A stretch of DNA of 64,000 nucleotides. Source: Actinosynnema pretiosum (lineage in GTDB: Bacteria > Actinomycetota > Actinomycetes > Mycobacteriales > Pseudonocardiaceae). The notes under the pieces were generated by a model. That model was given only the letters and a program-made list of their open reading frames with translations, was not told where the DNA came from and did no database searches. Both the position numbers and the translations under genes were made by a program. The stretch is taken from positions 186,001 to 250,000 of the forward strand of contig NZ_JAMTCF010000010.1 in assembly GCF_024171695.1 (NCBI RefSeq), written 5' to 3'. Of the stretch, positions 17,623-25,568 are shown piece by piece (the stretch's first letter is position 1; each line of letters opens with the position of its first letter).

Positions 17623-17751
17623 GTGGACTTCGTCCTGGCGCTGCAGGAGCTGGACGTGGAGCGGGAGCAGGCCGCCGACGTGATCGGCGTGAACTCGGCG
17701 CTGAGCCTGCTCCTGTGCGACGACGGGAGCATCCTCGGCGAGCGCGAGTAG
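17623..17751 (+). CDS. Orphan SapB/AmfS-like class III lanthipeptide precursor (one ring motif)
   Basis: 42 aa, GTG start with a strong GGAGGAGGG site five bases upstream and a 14-bp hairpin terminator right after the stop. The leader has the FVLALQELD motif expected of class III lanthipeptides (LxLQxLE). The core contains NSALSLLLCDD, which fits the S-x-x-S-x-x-x-C pattern of a SapB-type ring and is nearly the same as the first ring region of RamS/AmfS as I remember it; total length is the same as RamS. The second ring region is degenerate: GSILGERE with no Cys. No class III synthetase, ABC transporter or regulator is adjacent, so maturation would need an enzyme encoded elsewhere. It may be functional with one ring or a decaying copy. 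Confidence 0.68.
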   Translation: MDFVLALQELDVEREQAADVIGVNSALSLLLCDDGSILGERE

Positions 17752-17757
17752 CCCCCG

Positions 17758-17796
17758 CTCGGGCGGCCCCGCCGTCGAGGGCCGGGGCCGCCCGAG
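17758..17796 (+). terminator. Hairpin terminator after the lanthipeptide-like gene
   Basis: Perfect 14-bp inverted repeat CTCGGGCGGCCCCG (17758-17771) and CGGGGCCGCCCGAG (17783-17796) with an 11-base loop, starting seven bases after the TAG. No U-tract, as usual in this GC range. Confidence 0.8.
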
Positions 17797-17803
17797 CCCG
17801 CGC

Positions 17804-17809
17804 TAGGGT
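17804..17809 (+). promoter_or_regulatory. TAGGGT -10 element, leaderless type
   Basis: TAGGGT seven bases before the GTG at 17817, with no ribosome site between them: the same leaderless arrangement as at 17000. Confidence 0.6.
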
Positions 17810-17816
17810 CGGCCGG

Positions 17817-18338
17817 GTGCCCCGGTTGATCCTGCTCAACGGCCCGCCCGCGTGCGGCAAGTCGACGGTGGCGCGGCGGTACGCCGACGAGCACCCCCTC
17901 GCGCTCGACCTGGACGTCGACCTGGTCCGCGCCCTGATCGGCCGGTGGCGGGACGCCCGCCCGGAGGCCGGGCTGCTGGCCCGCGCGATCGCGCTCGCCG
18001 CCGCGCGCACCCACCTCGCCGCCGGGCACGACGTGGTCGTCCCCCAGCTGATCGCCCGCCCCGGGTTCCTCGCCGAGCTGGAGGACGTGGCGCGCGAGAC
18101 CGGCGCGGTGTTCCACGAGATCGTCCTGCTCGACGGCGTGGGCAGCGCCCTGCGCCGCTACGCCGAGCGCGAGACCGGCGCCCCCGAGGACCGGCGGCAC
18201 GACGACGCCGCCGAGGTCGCTGCCCTGCACGACCGGCTGATCGCGCTGCTCAGGACCCGCCCGCGCGCCAGGATCGTCCCGGTCGTCGACGGGGACCCGG
18301 ACGCGACCTACCGGGCCGTGCTGGCCGCCCTCCGGTAG
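17817..18338 (+). CDS. P-loop kinase-like AAA family protein
   Basis: 173 aa. N-terminal Walker A LILLNGPPACGKSTVARRYA at residues 3-22, then LALDLDVDLVRALIGRW, an arrangement seen in small nucleotide/antibiotic kinases, chloramphenicol phosphotransferase-like and zeta-toxin-like proteins. A later RRYAERETGAPEDRRHDD segment could be the lid. The substrate is unknown. GTG 17817 is chosen because the P-loop must be near the N-terminus and a TAGGGT leaderless element sits seven bases upstream. It stands alone between a terminator and the cobalamin riboswitch. Confidence 0.8.
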   Translation: MPRLILLNGPPACGKSTVARRYADEHPLALDLDVDLVRALIGRWRDARPEAGLLARAIALAAARTHLAAGHDVVVPQLIARPGFLAELEDVARETGAVFHEIVLLDGVGSALRRYAERETGAPEDRRHDDAAEVAALHDRLIALLRTRPRARIVPVVDGDPDATYRAVLAALR

Positions 18339-18429
18339 CCCGCGCTGCGGCAGTCCGAACACCCGCTCACCCCCGCCCGCCGATCCCGACCTGCGCGGGA
18401 GCAAGATCACGCCGCGCGCCCACCGGCGC

Positions 18430-18586
18430 GAGGTGAAATCGGTGTTAGCCTTCCGCCGCCGAGCGTCAGCCGAGGAATCCGGTGCAACACCGGAGCGGTC
18501 GCGCCACTGTGAGCGGATCGACGATCCGCGAGCCAGGAACTCACGGGGCTCGGTACCTCCTATCGGGACGCGTCATCCCGGAAAGG
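18430..18586 (+). ncRNA. Cobalamin (B12) riboswitch upstream of cbiM
   Basis: The conserved core reads in order: GGTGTTAGCC, GAGGAATCCGGTGCAACACC, GCCACTGT and GAGCCAGGAACTC, which is the B12-box signature. After the aptamer comes CGGGA...TCCCG, a short hairpin just before the GAAAGG ribosome site of cbiM, and an upstream ACCTCCT (18555-18561) able to pair with it. This fits repression of translation when cobalamin is plentiful. Ends are approximate. Confidence 0.93.
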
Positions 18587-18593
18587 TGTGCCG

Positions 18594-19292
18594 ATGCACA
18601 TTGCCGAGGGCTTCCTGCCCCCAGTCCACGCGGCGGCGTGGACGGTGGCGGCAGCGCCGTTCGTCGTCCACGGGGTCCGCGAGATCAAGCGGACCGTCGC
18701 CGAGCACCCCGAGTCCCGGCTGCTGCTGGGCGCGGTGGGCGCCTACTCGTTCGTGCTGTCCGCCATCAAGCTGCCGTCCGTGACGGGCAGCTCCTCCCAC
18801 CCCACCGGCACCGGTGAGGGCGCGATCGTCTTCCGACCGCCGGTCATGGCCGCGCTCGGCACGGTCGTGCTGGTGTTCCAGGCCCTGCTGCTCGCCCACG
18901 GCGGGCTGACCACGCTGGGCGCCAACGTGATGTCCATGGCCGTGGTCGGCCCCTGGGCCGGGTACGCCGTCTACCGGCTGCTCAAGAAGGCCCCGTGGGG
19001 CGTGGCGGTGTTCTGCGGCGTGGCCGTCGCCGACCTCGCCACCTACGTCACCACCGCCACCCAGCTCGCCATCGCCTTCCCCGACGACGGCACGGGCTTC
19101 GTCGGCGCGTGGAGCCGGTTCCTGAGCCTGTTCGCGCTCACCCAGATCCCCCTCGCGCTGGTCGAGGGCATGATCGGCGTGCTGCTGCTCAACGCCCTGC
19201 GCACCTGGGCGGGACCCGAGCTGCGCGGGCTCGGATTCGGACGCGACCGCGACGAGGACCCGTCGCTGGCAGGGGTGAAGCACGATGCGTAG
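18594..19292 (+). CDS. cbiM: ECF-type cobalt transporter substrate-binding membrane component
   Basis: 232 aa, polytopic membrane protein that binds Co2+ in ECF transporters. It begins [16 protein letters not shown]; in CbiM/NikM the N-terminal amine and His2 ligate the metal, so ATG 18594 is preferred over GTG 18588, two codons upstream. [10 protein letters not shown] near residue 65 is the family metal-site loop. GAAAGG lies seven bases upstream, inside the reach of the riboswitch. First gene of cbiMNQO, overlapping cbiN by 8 bases. It supplies cobalt for cobalamin synthesis. Confidence 0.96.
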   Translation: MHIAEGFLPPVHAAAWTVAAAPFVVHGVREIKRTVAEHPESRLLLGAVGAYSFVLSAIKLPSVTGSSSHPTGTGEGAIVFRPPVMAALGTVVLVFQALLLAHGGLTTLGANVMSMAVVGPWAGYAVYRLLKKAPWGVAVFCGVAVADLATYVTTATQLAIAFPDDGTGFVGAWSRFLSLFALTQIPLALVEGMIGVLLLNALRTWAGPELRGLGFGRDRDEDPSLAGVKHDA

Positions 19293-19641
19293 GACCACCA
19301 CGAACGTGCTGCTGGTGCTGGCCTCGGTCGCGGTGTTCGCGGTCGCGCTGGCGCTCGGGACGGGCAGGGGCGAGTTCGGCGGCACCGACGCCACCGCCAC
19401 CGAGCAGATCGAGGAGTCGGCCCCGGACTACGAGCCGTGGTTCGAGCCGGTGTGGTCGCAGCCGGGCGGCGAGGTCGAGTCGGGGCTGTTCGCGCTCCAG
19501 GCCGCGCTCGGCGCCGGACTGCTCGGGTTCGCGCTCGGCACGTTCCGCGAGCGCCGCAAGCACCTGGGCGACCGGGCCCCCGGCGAGGCGGTCCCCGGCG
19601 GCGGGCCGGACGAGAACCCGCCACCGGGCAGCGGCGCCTGA
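19285..19641 (+). CDS. cbiN: ECF cobalt transporter small component CbiN
   Basis: 118 aa. Two hydrophobic segments (about residues 7-24 and 67-85) flank an extracytoplasmic loop with [27 protein letters not shown], the typical CbiN loop spanning the conserved PxYxPWFxP-like core. CbiN helps load metal into CbiM. It has a charged, Pro/Gly-rich C-terminal tail of about 30 residues. ATG 19285 overlaps the cbiM stop; cbiQ follows after one base. Confidence 0.92.
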   Translation: MRRTTTNVLLVLASVAVFAVALALGTGRGEFGGTDATATEQIEESAPDYEPWFEPVWSQPGGEVESGLFALQAALGAGLLGFALGTFRERRKHLGDRAPGEAVPGGGPDENPPPGSGA

Positions 19642-19642
19642 C

Positions 19643-20410
19643 GTGGCGCGGCTGTCGCTCGACGACGCCGCGTGGAGCAGTGCCTGGCGGGACCGCTCGA
19701 CGGCCGAGAAAACCGTGCTGTCGGGCGGTCTCGCCGCCGTGGCGCTGACCGGGCGCGGCCCGGTCGGCGCCGCGCTGGTGCTGCTGGCCGCGTCGGTGTG
19801 CGCGTGCGCGCTCGCCGGGGTCGGGGCGCGGGCCTGGGCTTCCGCGCTGGCCGCGCCCTCGGTGTTCATCGCGCTGGGCGTGCTCGGGATCGTGGTCACC
19901 TTCGGCGCGGCGGGCACGCCCCTGCTCACCTGGGGGCCGCTGGTGGTGACGGAGGCCTCGGCGCTGCGCGGCGCGCGGGTCGCGGCGCGGGCCGCGTCGA
20001 CCTCGGCGGCGGTGCTGCTGCTGGCCACCACGACCCCGATGCCGTACCTGCTGGCGAGCGTGAGCCGGGTGCCGGGCCTGGGCGTGCTGGCCGAGATCGC
20101 CGGGGTGGTCTACCGGATGCTGTTCGGGCTGCTGGACGCGCAGGCCCGCGTGCGCGAGACCCAGGCCGCCCGCCTCGGCTACCGCGACGCCCGCGCGGCC
20201 CGGCGCAGCGTCGGCGCGCTCGGCGCGGCCACGCTCGTCCGGGCGTGGACCGGCGCGCAGCGCCTGGAGGCGGGACTGTCCGGCCGGGGGTCGACCTCGG
20301 CCGCGTTCGGCGCGCCGCGCAGGCGCCCGGTGAGCCGCGCGTTCACGGCGGCGAGCGCCGCGCTGGTGCTGGCCTGCGCGCTGCTCTCGCTGCTGGGTCC
20401 GGCGTGGTGA
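19643..20410 (+). CDS. cbiQ: ECF transporter transmembrane coupling component CbiQ
   Basis: 255 aa T-component. Several hydrophobic helices are followed by the cytoplasmic coupling region VVYRMLFGLLDAQARVRETQAARLGY with the family's Ala-Arg pattern, then the final membrane helix at the C-terminus. It links CbiMN to the ATPase CbiO. GTG 19643 lies one base after the cbiN stop and the 3' end overlaps cbiO by four bases (GTGA). Confidence 0.93.
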   Translation: MARLSLDDAAWSSAWRDRSTAEKTVLSGGLAAVALTGRGPVGAALVLLAASVCACALAGVGARAWASALAAPSVFIALGVLGIVVTFGAAGTPLLTWGPLVVTEASALRGARVAARAASTSAAVLLLATTTPMPYLLASVSRVPGLGVLAEIAGVVYRMLFGLLDAQARVRETQAARLGYRDARAARRSVGALGAATLVRAWTGAQRLEAGLSGRGSTSAAFGAPRRRPVSRAFTAASAALVLACALLSLLGPAW

Positions 20411-21222
20411 GCGTGCTGGAGGCGCGGGGCCTCACCGTCGACTACCGGGACGCGCCCGGCGTGCTGCGCGAGGTGGACCTGCGGGTGGGCGAGGGGATGC
20501 GGCTGGCGCTGATGGGCGCGAACGGCGCGGGCAAGTCGACCCTGCTGCGCTGCCTGTCCGGGGCGCTGCGCCCCACGTCCGGCGCCGTGCTGGCGCGCGG
20601 GACCGAGCTGGGGCGGGGCAAGCGCGCGCTGACCGCCCACCGGCAGCACGTGCAGCTGGTGCTCCAGGACCCGGACGACCAGCTGTTCTCCGCCGACGTG
20701 TTCCAGGACGTGGCGTTCGGCCCGGTGAACCTGGGGCTGTCCGAGGCGGAGGTCGCCGAGCGGGTCGCGGCGGTGCTGGCGGCGCTGCGCATCCCGGACC
20801 TGGTCGACCGGCCGGTGCACCACCTGTCGTTCGGGCAGCGCAAGCGGGTCGCACTGGCGGGGGCGCTGGCGATGCGCCCGGCCGTGCTGCTGCTGGACGA
20901 GCCGACCGCCGGGCTGGACCCGAGCGGGGCGGCGGCGCTGCTGCGCACGCTGGAGGAGCTGCGGGCGGCGGGCACGACCGTGGTGATGTCCACGCACGAC
21001 GTGGACCTGGCGTGGCGGTGGGCCGACGAGGTGGCGCTGCTGGCCGGGAGCCGCCTGCGCCAGGGCGACCCGGCCGACCTGCTGGGCGACGCCCCGCTGC
21101 TGGCGGCGGCCGGGCTGGAGCCGCCGTGGCAGGTGCGGCTGCTGCGCGAGGCGGGACTGCCGGTGGGTGGTCCGGAACGCCCGCGCGAGCCCGGCGAGGT
21201 GCTGGCGCGGCTGCGGGGGTGA
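20407..21222 (+). CDS. cbiO: ECF cobalt transporter ATPase CbiO
   Basis: 271 aa ABC ATPase. Walker A GANGAGKST (about residues 38-46), Q-loop LQDPDDQLF, signature LSFGQRKR, Walker B AVLLLDEPTAGLDP and the H-loop STHDVD are all intact. It powers cobalt uptake through CbiMNQ. GTG 20407 overlaps the cbiQ stop, so all four genes are translationally coupled. The end is only one base from the stop of the convergent kinase gene, with no clear terminator between. Confidence 0.95.
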   Translation: MSVLEARGLTVDYRDAPGVLREVDLRVGEGMRLALMGANGAGKSTLLRCLSGALRPTSGAVLARGTELGRGKRALTAHRQHVQLVLQDPDDQLFSADVFQDVAFGPVNLGLSEAEVAERVAAVLAALRIPDLVDRPVHHLSFGQRKRVALAGALAMRPAVLLLDEPTAGLDPSGAAALLRTLEELRAAGTTVVMSTHDVDLAWRWADEVALLAGSRLRQGDPADLLGDAPLLAAAGLEPPWQVRLLREAGLPVGGPERPREPGEVLARLRG

Positions 21223-21223
21223 G

Positions 21224-21769
21224 TCAGCGGGCCAGCAGCTCGTCCACGGCGTCCGCCAGCTCCTCGACCGGGGCGGCGCTGTCCAGGCGCAGCACGGGGC
21301 AGGACAGCGCGGCCAGCCACCGCTCGTGCCGCACCAGGCTGCGGCCGTCGAACTCCGGGTCGTCGTAGCCGCGCGCCCACTCCAGGAACGCGTGGAACTC
21401 CGCCTCCCCCGGCCTGCCCGGCGCCAGCTCGTCGCCCAGCCGGACCACCTCGCGCTCGGTGATCCTGCGCTCGCGCACCCCGGGGTCCAGGGTCAGCAGC
21501 ACGGCGGCGTCCAGCAGCGGGATCACGCCGTCGCCCCAGCCCATCGGGGAGCCGGACGCCACCCAGGAGGCGCGCGGCAGGAACACCTCGCCCATCAGCC
21601 GCACCCGGTCCGCCTCGGGGCGCTTGGCGGTGAAGGGCGGGACGGTGGGCAGCCAGAAGTAGTCGTCCAGGTCGGCGTGCGGCACGTGCCAGCGGGACGC
21701 GAGCGCCCGGCCGAGGGTGGTGGTCCCGGAGCCGCTGGCGCCGGTGATCAGCAGGCGGCGCGTCGGCAC
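21224..21769 (-). CDS. P-loop adenylate-kinase-like protein
   Basis: 181 aa. N-terminal Walker A LLITGASGSGTTTLGRALA (about residues 5-23) then HADLDDYFWLP, a pattern of nucleoside/shikimate-type small kinases; the P-loop Thr-Thr-Thr version is often annotated as adenylate kinase-like. No lid or substrate motif is clear. GTG 21769 is chosen for the GAGAGGAGC site upstream and because the P-loop should be near the start; longer reading upstream is low-complexity. It is convergent with cbiO and divergent from narK. Confidence 0.8.
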   Translation of the reverse strand: MPTRRLLITGASGSGTTTLGRALASRWHVPHADLDDYFWLPTVPPFTAKRPEADRVRLMGEVFLPRASWVASGSPMGWGDGVIPLLDAAVLLTLDPGVRERRITEREVVRLGDELAPGRPGEAEFHAFLEWARGYDDPEFDGRSLVRHERWLAALSCPVLRLDSAAPVEELADAVDELLAR

Positions 21770-21942
21770 GGCGCTCCTCTCGGGTCGGGCGTCCGGAACG
21801 GGGCCGGACCGCCCGGTGATCATGCCGGAACGGCGCGGGCGGCGCGCCACCGGCCACCCGGCGCGCGGGCGCGGAGATGCGGGTCCGGTGATTCGCGGTG
21901 ACCATGAAACCCCCGGAACCTTCGACGGAGGACCTGCTTCCG

Positions 21943-23175
21943 ATGGGAACCCGAACCCCGCAACCGCCCACCGCGCACTCCCCCGCCGCCCCGGACGCCG
22001 CGCTCGCCGGGCGGAACCTCATGCTCGTGCTGGCCACCCTCGGCGGGGTGGTGAACTTCTGGGCGTGGGCCCTGCTCAGCCCGCTCGGGCCGCTGTTCAA
22101 GGACTCGCTCGGCCTCACCTCGTTCCAGCAGGCGCTGCTGGTGGCCGTGCCCGTCGCGGTCGGCTCGGTCGGGCGGGTGCCGGTCGGGGCGCTCACCGAC
22201 CGGTACGGCGGGCGGGTGATGTTCCCGCTCGTGTCGGTGGCCACGATCGCGCCGGTGCTGTTCATCGGCTTCCTCGGCCACACCTCGCTGGCCGCGCTGC
22301 TGGTCGGCGGGTTCTTCCTGGGCATCGGCGGCACCTCGTTCGCGGTGGGCGTGCCGTTCGTCAACGCCTGGTTCCCGCCGAACCGGCGCGGGCTCGCGAT
22401 CGGGGTGTTCGGGGCGGGCATGGGCGGCACGGCGATCAGCGCGCTCACCACGGTCCCGCTGGTGCGGGCCGGCGGCACGGGCACGCCGTTCGCGGTCACC
22501 GCCGCCGTGCTCGCGGTGTACGCGCTGGTCGCGGCGCTGGTGATGCGCGACGCGCCGGGACGGGCGCTGCCCGCCGGGTCGCTGGGCAGCCGGCTGGCCG
22601 ACACCGCGCGGCTGCCGCTGACCTGGCACGCCTCGCTGCTGTACGCGGTGGTGTTCGGCGGGTACGTGGCGTTCTCGGTGTACCTGCCCGCCTACCTGAA
22701 GACCGCCTACGGCCTGGCCCAGTCCGACGCGGCCAACCGGATGGCCGGGTTCGTGCTGCTCGCGGTGGTGATGCGCCCGCTGGGCGGCTGGTTGTCGGAC
22801 CGGCTCGGACCGGTGCGGGTGCTGGTGGCCGCGCTCGGCGTGGTGGTCGTCGGCGCGGCGGTGCAGTCGTTCACCCCGCCGCTCGGGCCGCTGGGCACGG
22901 TGGCGTTCCTCGGCATGGGCGCGGCGCTCGGCGCGGGCAGCGGGGCGGTGTTCGCGCTGGTGGCGCTGCTGGCCCCGGCGAACCGGGTCGGGTCGGTGAC
23001 CGGCGTGGTGGGCGCGGCGGGCGGGCTGGGCGGGTTCGTGCCGCCGCTGCTGATGGGCGCGCTGTACGGGGCGATGTCGTCCTACGCGCTGGGTCTGGCC
23101 GCGCTGTCGGTGGTGGCGCTGGGGACGCTGGTGTTCACGCTGACCGTCGTGCGGCGGAGCGTGGAGGGACGCTGA
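21943..23175 (+). CDS. narK: Nitrate/nitrite transporter, MFS NarK family
   Basis: 410 aa, about 12 hydrophobic segments. NarK/NasA features: FWAWALLSPLGPLFKD in helix 1, DRYGGRVMFPLVS after helix 2, GVPFVNAWFPPNRRGLAIGV and a second signature-like GAGMGGTAIS, plus GMGAALGAGSGAVFALVA in the C half. It probably brings nitrate to, or exports nitrite from, the cytoplasmic active site of the NarGHI encoded nearby. ATG 21943 has GGAGGA ten bases upstream; GTG 21898 in the same frame is possible but has no such site. A bidirectional hairpin overlaps its stop. Confidence 0.92.
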   Translation: MGTRTPQPPTAHSPAAPDAALAGRNLMLVLATLGGVVNFWAWALLSPLGPLFKDSLGLTSFQQALLVAVPVAVGSVGRVPVGALTDRYGGRVMFPLVSVATIAPVLFIGFLGHTSLAALLVGGFFLGIGGTSFAVGVPFVNAWFPPNRRGLAIGVFGAGMGGTAISALTTVPLVRAGGTGTPFAVTAAVLAVYALVAALVMRDAPGRALPAGSLGSRLADTARLPLTWHASLLYAVVFGGYVAFSVYLPAYLKTAYGLAQSDAANRMAGFVLLAVVMRPLGGWLSDRLGPVRVLVAALGVVVVGAAVQSFTPPLGPLGTVAFLGMGAALGAGSGAVFALVALLAPANRVGSVTGVVGAAGGLGGFVPPLLMGALYGAMSSYALGLAALSVVALGTLVFTLTVVRRSVEGR

Positions 23176-23223
23176 CGCGGGTCGGCCCACCGGCGCGGCG
23201 CGGGTGGGCCGACCGGCGTCAGC
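23171..23223. terminator. Bidirectional hairpin terminator between narK and the MerR gene
   Basis: Nested inverted repeats: GCTGACGC/GCGTCAGC at the base (23171-23178, 23216-23223) and GTCGGCCCACC/GGTGGGCCGAC above. Both stop codons lie in the outer stem, so the hairpin serves both converging genes. Confidence 0.85.
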
Positions 23224-24055
23224 CGTCCGCCGGGCTCTGCCCGAGGAGCTCCCCCGAGCGCTGGACGCAGCGGTTCCGGGCCGGGGAGAAGTCGTACGGC
23301 ATCTTGGTGACCGCCTCGAAGGCGCTCATCACCCGCTCCTCCCCCTCGTCCGGGTCCTCGTAGGTGTCGAACAGCCGGTCGACCCGCTCGTCCAGCCCGG
23401 TGGCCTCGGCGATCCGGCCGATGGCCTGGAGGTGGGCGCACCGCTGCCTGGCGATCTCCTCCACGACCGGGTCGTCGGGGTCGACGCCGTCGTCGAGGGC
23501 GGCCTCGGCCGCGTCGAGCCGCTCGTCCTCCGCCCGCAGCTCGGGGTGGGTGGCCAGCACGACGAACGAGGTGGCCTGGGCGACGGCGCCCAGCGGGCCG
23601 AAGATCCGCTCGGTGACCAGCAGCGACTCCAGGTCGGAGCGGCGCAGCGCGCCGGGCGGCAGGTCGCCGAGCAGGTCCACCACCAGGTCCGAGAGCAGAC
23701 CCAGCGGGCTGCCCACGGCGCGCAGGCGCTGGACGGTCGCGCGCTGGCGCGCGATCTCCGCCTCCCTGGCGGCCAGCGCCCGCTCCAGCCCCTCGAGGCC
23801 CTGCTCGACGTCCTGGTCCTCGTCGAACGCCGCCCGCATGTCGTCGAGCCTGATGCCCGCGTCGGCCATCCTGCGGATCCACAGCAGGCGGATCATGTCG
23901 TCGTGGCCGTAGCGGCGGCGGCCGTCCGCGCCGCGCTCTGGCTCGGGGAGCAGACCGATCTGGTGGTAGTGCCGGATGGCCCTCGGGGTCGTTCCGGCGA
24001 AGGCGGCGGCGTCGCCGATCTTGACCTGGCGGGGGGAGGTGGAGGAGAGCTGCAT
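23219..24055 (-). CDS. MerR family transcriptional regulator
   Basis: 278 aa. An N-terminal winged helix-turn-helix QVKIGDAAAFAGTTPRAIRHYHQIGLLPEP (read in parts, residues about 10-40) is followed by the MerR arm GRRRYGHDDMIRLLWIRRMADAG and a coiled-coil dimerisation helix GLERALAAREAEIARQRATV. The remaining 150 residues are helical and have no metal-binding Cys pair, so the ligand is not obvious. ATG 24055 gives the HTH at the normal distance; the ribosome site is weak. It sits between narK and narI and may regulate either, or only itself. Confidence 0.9.
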   Translation of the reverse strand: MQLSSTSPRQVKIGDAAAFAGTTPRAIRHYHQIGLLPEPERGADGRRRYGHDDMIRLLWIRRMADAGIRLDDMRAAFDEDQDVEQGLEGLERALAAREAEIARQRATVQRLRAVGSPLGLLSDLVVDLLGDLPPGALRRSDLESLLVTERIFGPLGAVAQATSFVVLATHPELRAEDERLDAAEAALDDGVDPDDPVVEEIARQRCAHLQAIGRIAEATGLDERVDRLFDTYEDPDEGEERVMSAFEAVTKMPYDFSPARNRCVQRSGELLGQSPADG

Positions 24056-24088
24056 CGCGAGCGGGGCCTTTCGTGCCGTGGTGTCCCC

Positions 24089-24119
24089 AGGACAGCACAT
24101 GCCGCTGCGGCAGGTGCAA
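24089..24119 (-). promoter_or_regulatory. Possible MerR-type promoter/operator of the regulator gene
   Basis: On the minus strand TTGCAC (24119-24114) and TGTCCT (24094-24089) are 19 bp apart, the long spacer usual for MerR-controlled promoters. The spacer holds the perfect palindrome TGCCGC-T-GCGGCA (24100-24112), and TGTCC-CCA-GGACA follows at 24082-24094. Confidence 0.5.
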
Positions 24120-24168
24120 CACCGCCGGGCGCGCCCCTGAGGACGCGCGCGGGACGCGCCCGGCGGTG
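24120..24168 (-). terminator. Hairpin terminator of the nar operon
   Basis: Perfect 14-bp inverted repeat CACCGCCGGGCGCG (24120-24133) and CGCGCCCGGCGGTG (24155-24168), seven bases past the narI stop. It directly abuts the putative MerR gene promoter. Confidence 0.75.
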
Positions 24169-24174
24169 GTGGAC

Positions 24175-24942
24175 CTAGCGGGTGCGCTCCCAGCCCCGGC
24201 GCGGGGCCCGGTTGCCGAGCCGGTCGTCCCGGCTGCGGTACACCACGTACGGCCGGGTCAGGTAGCCCAGCGGCATCGAGAACACGTGCACCAGCCTGCT
24301 GAACGGCCAGAACGCGAACAGCGCCCACGCCGCCAGCGCGTGCAGCCGGAACCCGAGCGGCGCGGCGGCCATCAGCTCCGGCTTCGGCTGGAAGTAGAAG
24401 ATCGACCGGAACCACGGGGAGACGGTCTCCCGGTAGTCGTGCGGGTGCCCGTCCAGGTTGCCCAGCAGCGTGGTGCCCAGGCCCAGCACGATCGTGCCCA
24501 CCAGCAGCACGTACATGACCTTGTCGTTGCGGGTGGTCGCGGAGAACACCGGCCCGGTGGTGCGCCGCCGGTAGACCAGGATCGCCGCGCCCGCCAGGGT
24601 GCACACCCCGGCGATCACGCCGAGCACGACGGCGGTGGCGTGGTACAGCTCCTCGCTGATCCCGAGCGCCTCGGTCCACGACTTGAGCACCAGCAGGCCG
24701 CCGACGTGCCCGATCACCACGACCAGGACGCCGAAGTGGAACAGCGGGCTGCCCAGCCGCAGCAGCCTGCGCTCGTAGAGCTGGGAGGAGCGGGTGGTCC
24801 AGCCGAACTTGTCGTACCGGTAGCGCCAGACGTGCCCGCCGACGAACACGGCCATCGACACGTACGGCACCACCACCCACAGCATGAAGTCCAGCGTGGT
24901 GGCCGGTTCCACGGCGACCTCGGCGAGCGACCGTCCGGTCAT
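24175..24942 (-). CDS. narI: Respiratory nitrate reductase gamma subunit (cytochrome b)
   Basis: 255 aa, five hydrophobic segments. It anchors NarGH to the membrane and takes electrons from quinol through two b hemes. Two His pairs match the known ligand spacing: H-x9-H in LFHFGVLVVVIGHVGG and H-x17-H in RLHALAAWALFAFWPFSRLV followed by HVFS, the same spacings as His56/66 and His187/205 of E. coli NarI. ATG 24942 overlaps the narJ stop (ATGA) and has AGGGAGG upstream. Last gene of narGHJI, followed by a hairpin terminator. Confidence 0.96.
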   Translation of the reverse strand: MTGRSLAEVAVEPATTLDFMLWVVVPYVSMAVFVGGHVWRYRYDKFGWTTRSSQLYERRLLRLGSPLFHFGVLVVVIGHVGGLLVLKSWTEALGISEELYHATAVVLGVIAGVCTLAGAAILVYRRRTTGPVFSATTRNDKVMYVLLVGTIVLGLGTTLLGNLDGHPHDYRETVSPWFRSIFYFQPKPELMAAAPLGFRLHALAAWALFAFWPFSRLVHVFSMPLGYLTRPYVVYRSRDDRLGNRAPRRGWERTR

Positions 24943-25568
24943 CGGTGACCTCCCTGCGGCATGTACTCGGGCGGCGCGAAGGGCGCGAGGCCCACTTCCT
25001 CCTCGGGCGGTCCCTGCGCGGCCAGCCGGGCGACGGCGTCGTGCTCGCGCCCGCCCAGCGGCGGCAGGGTCGCCGACACCGACTCCAGCACGTGCGCCCA
25101 CGGCGACCCGGCCTCGCGCAGGCCGACGCGGATCAGCTCCAGCCCGGCCCGGTGCTCGGTGAGCAGCCGCAGCCCGGCCTCGGCGTTGCCGCTCGCGGCG
25201 AACTCCAGCACCACCGCGAGGTGGTCGGGCAGCTCGTCGTCGCCCAGCTCCAGCCCGGCGGCCCGGTAGGCGTGCTTGAACCGCAGCAGCGCCATGCCGC
25301 GCTTGCGGGTGTCGCCGTAGGCGAAGTACGTCAGGTACGGGCTGAACCGCTTGCGGTGGTCGAAGGTCGCCACGTACCCGGCGGCCAGCTCCAGCAGCGG
25401 GGTGGCCTCGGCGTGGTCGAGGAACGCGCGCAGCGGCGTCGCGAGCGCGCGCGGCAGCGTGCCGGTGGCGGCCCGCAGCAGCGGCAGCCGGGACGCCAGC
25501 GCCTCGTCGGGGTAGCCCAGCAGCAGCGACTGCACCTGCCAGGCGGTCGACAGGTCGGGTGTGGTCAC
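24939..25568 (-). CDS. narJ: Nitrate reductase assembly chaperone NarJ
   Basis: 209 aa. NarJ is needed to insert the molybdenum cofactor into NarG before membrane attachment. Visible family features are LLLGYPDEAL near the start, VATFDHRKRFSPYLTYFAYGDTRKRG with the conserved DH-R-R-S-L-T pattern, and DDELPDHLAVVLEF. The GTG 25568 overlaps the narH stop by four bases and the end overlaps narI by four, so translation is coupled throughout. All helical, no membrane segment. Confidence 0.95.
   Translation of the reverse strand: MTTPDLSTAWQVQSLLLGYPDEALASRLPLLRAATGTLPRALATPLRAFLDHAEATPLLELAAGYVATFDHRKRFSPYLTYFAYGDTRKRGMALLRFKHAYRAAGLELGDDELPDHLAVVLEFAASGNAEAGLRLLTEHRAGLELIRVGLREAGSPWAHVLESVSATLPPLGGREHDAVARLAAQGPPEEEVGLAPFAPPEYMPQGGHR

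Noticed and set aside
23219-24880. 553-aa leftward frame with the MerR protein at its C-terminus
   Set aside because: The upstream part is an off-frame reading of narI and the intergenic terminator; the HTH fits a start at 24055.
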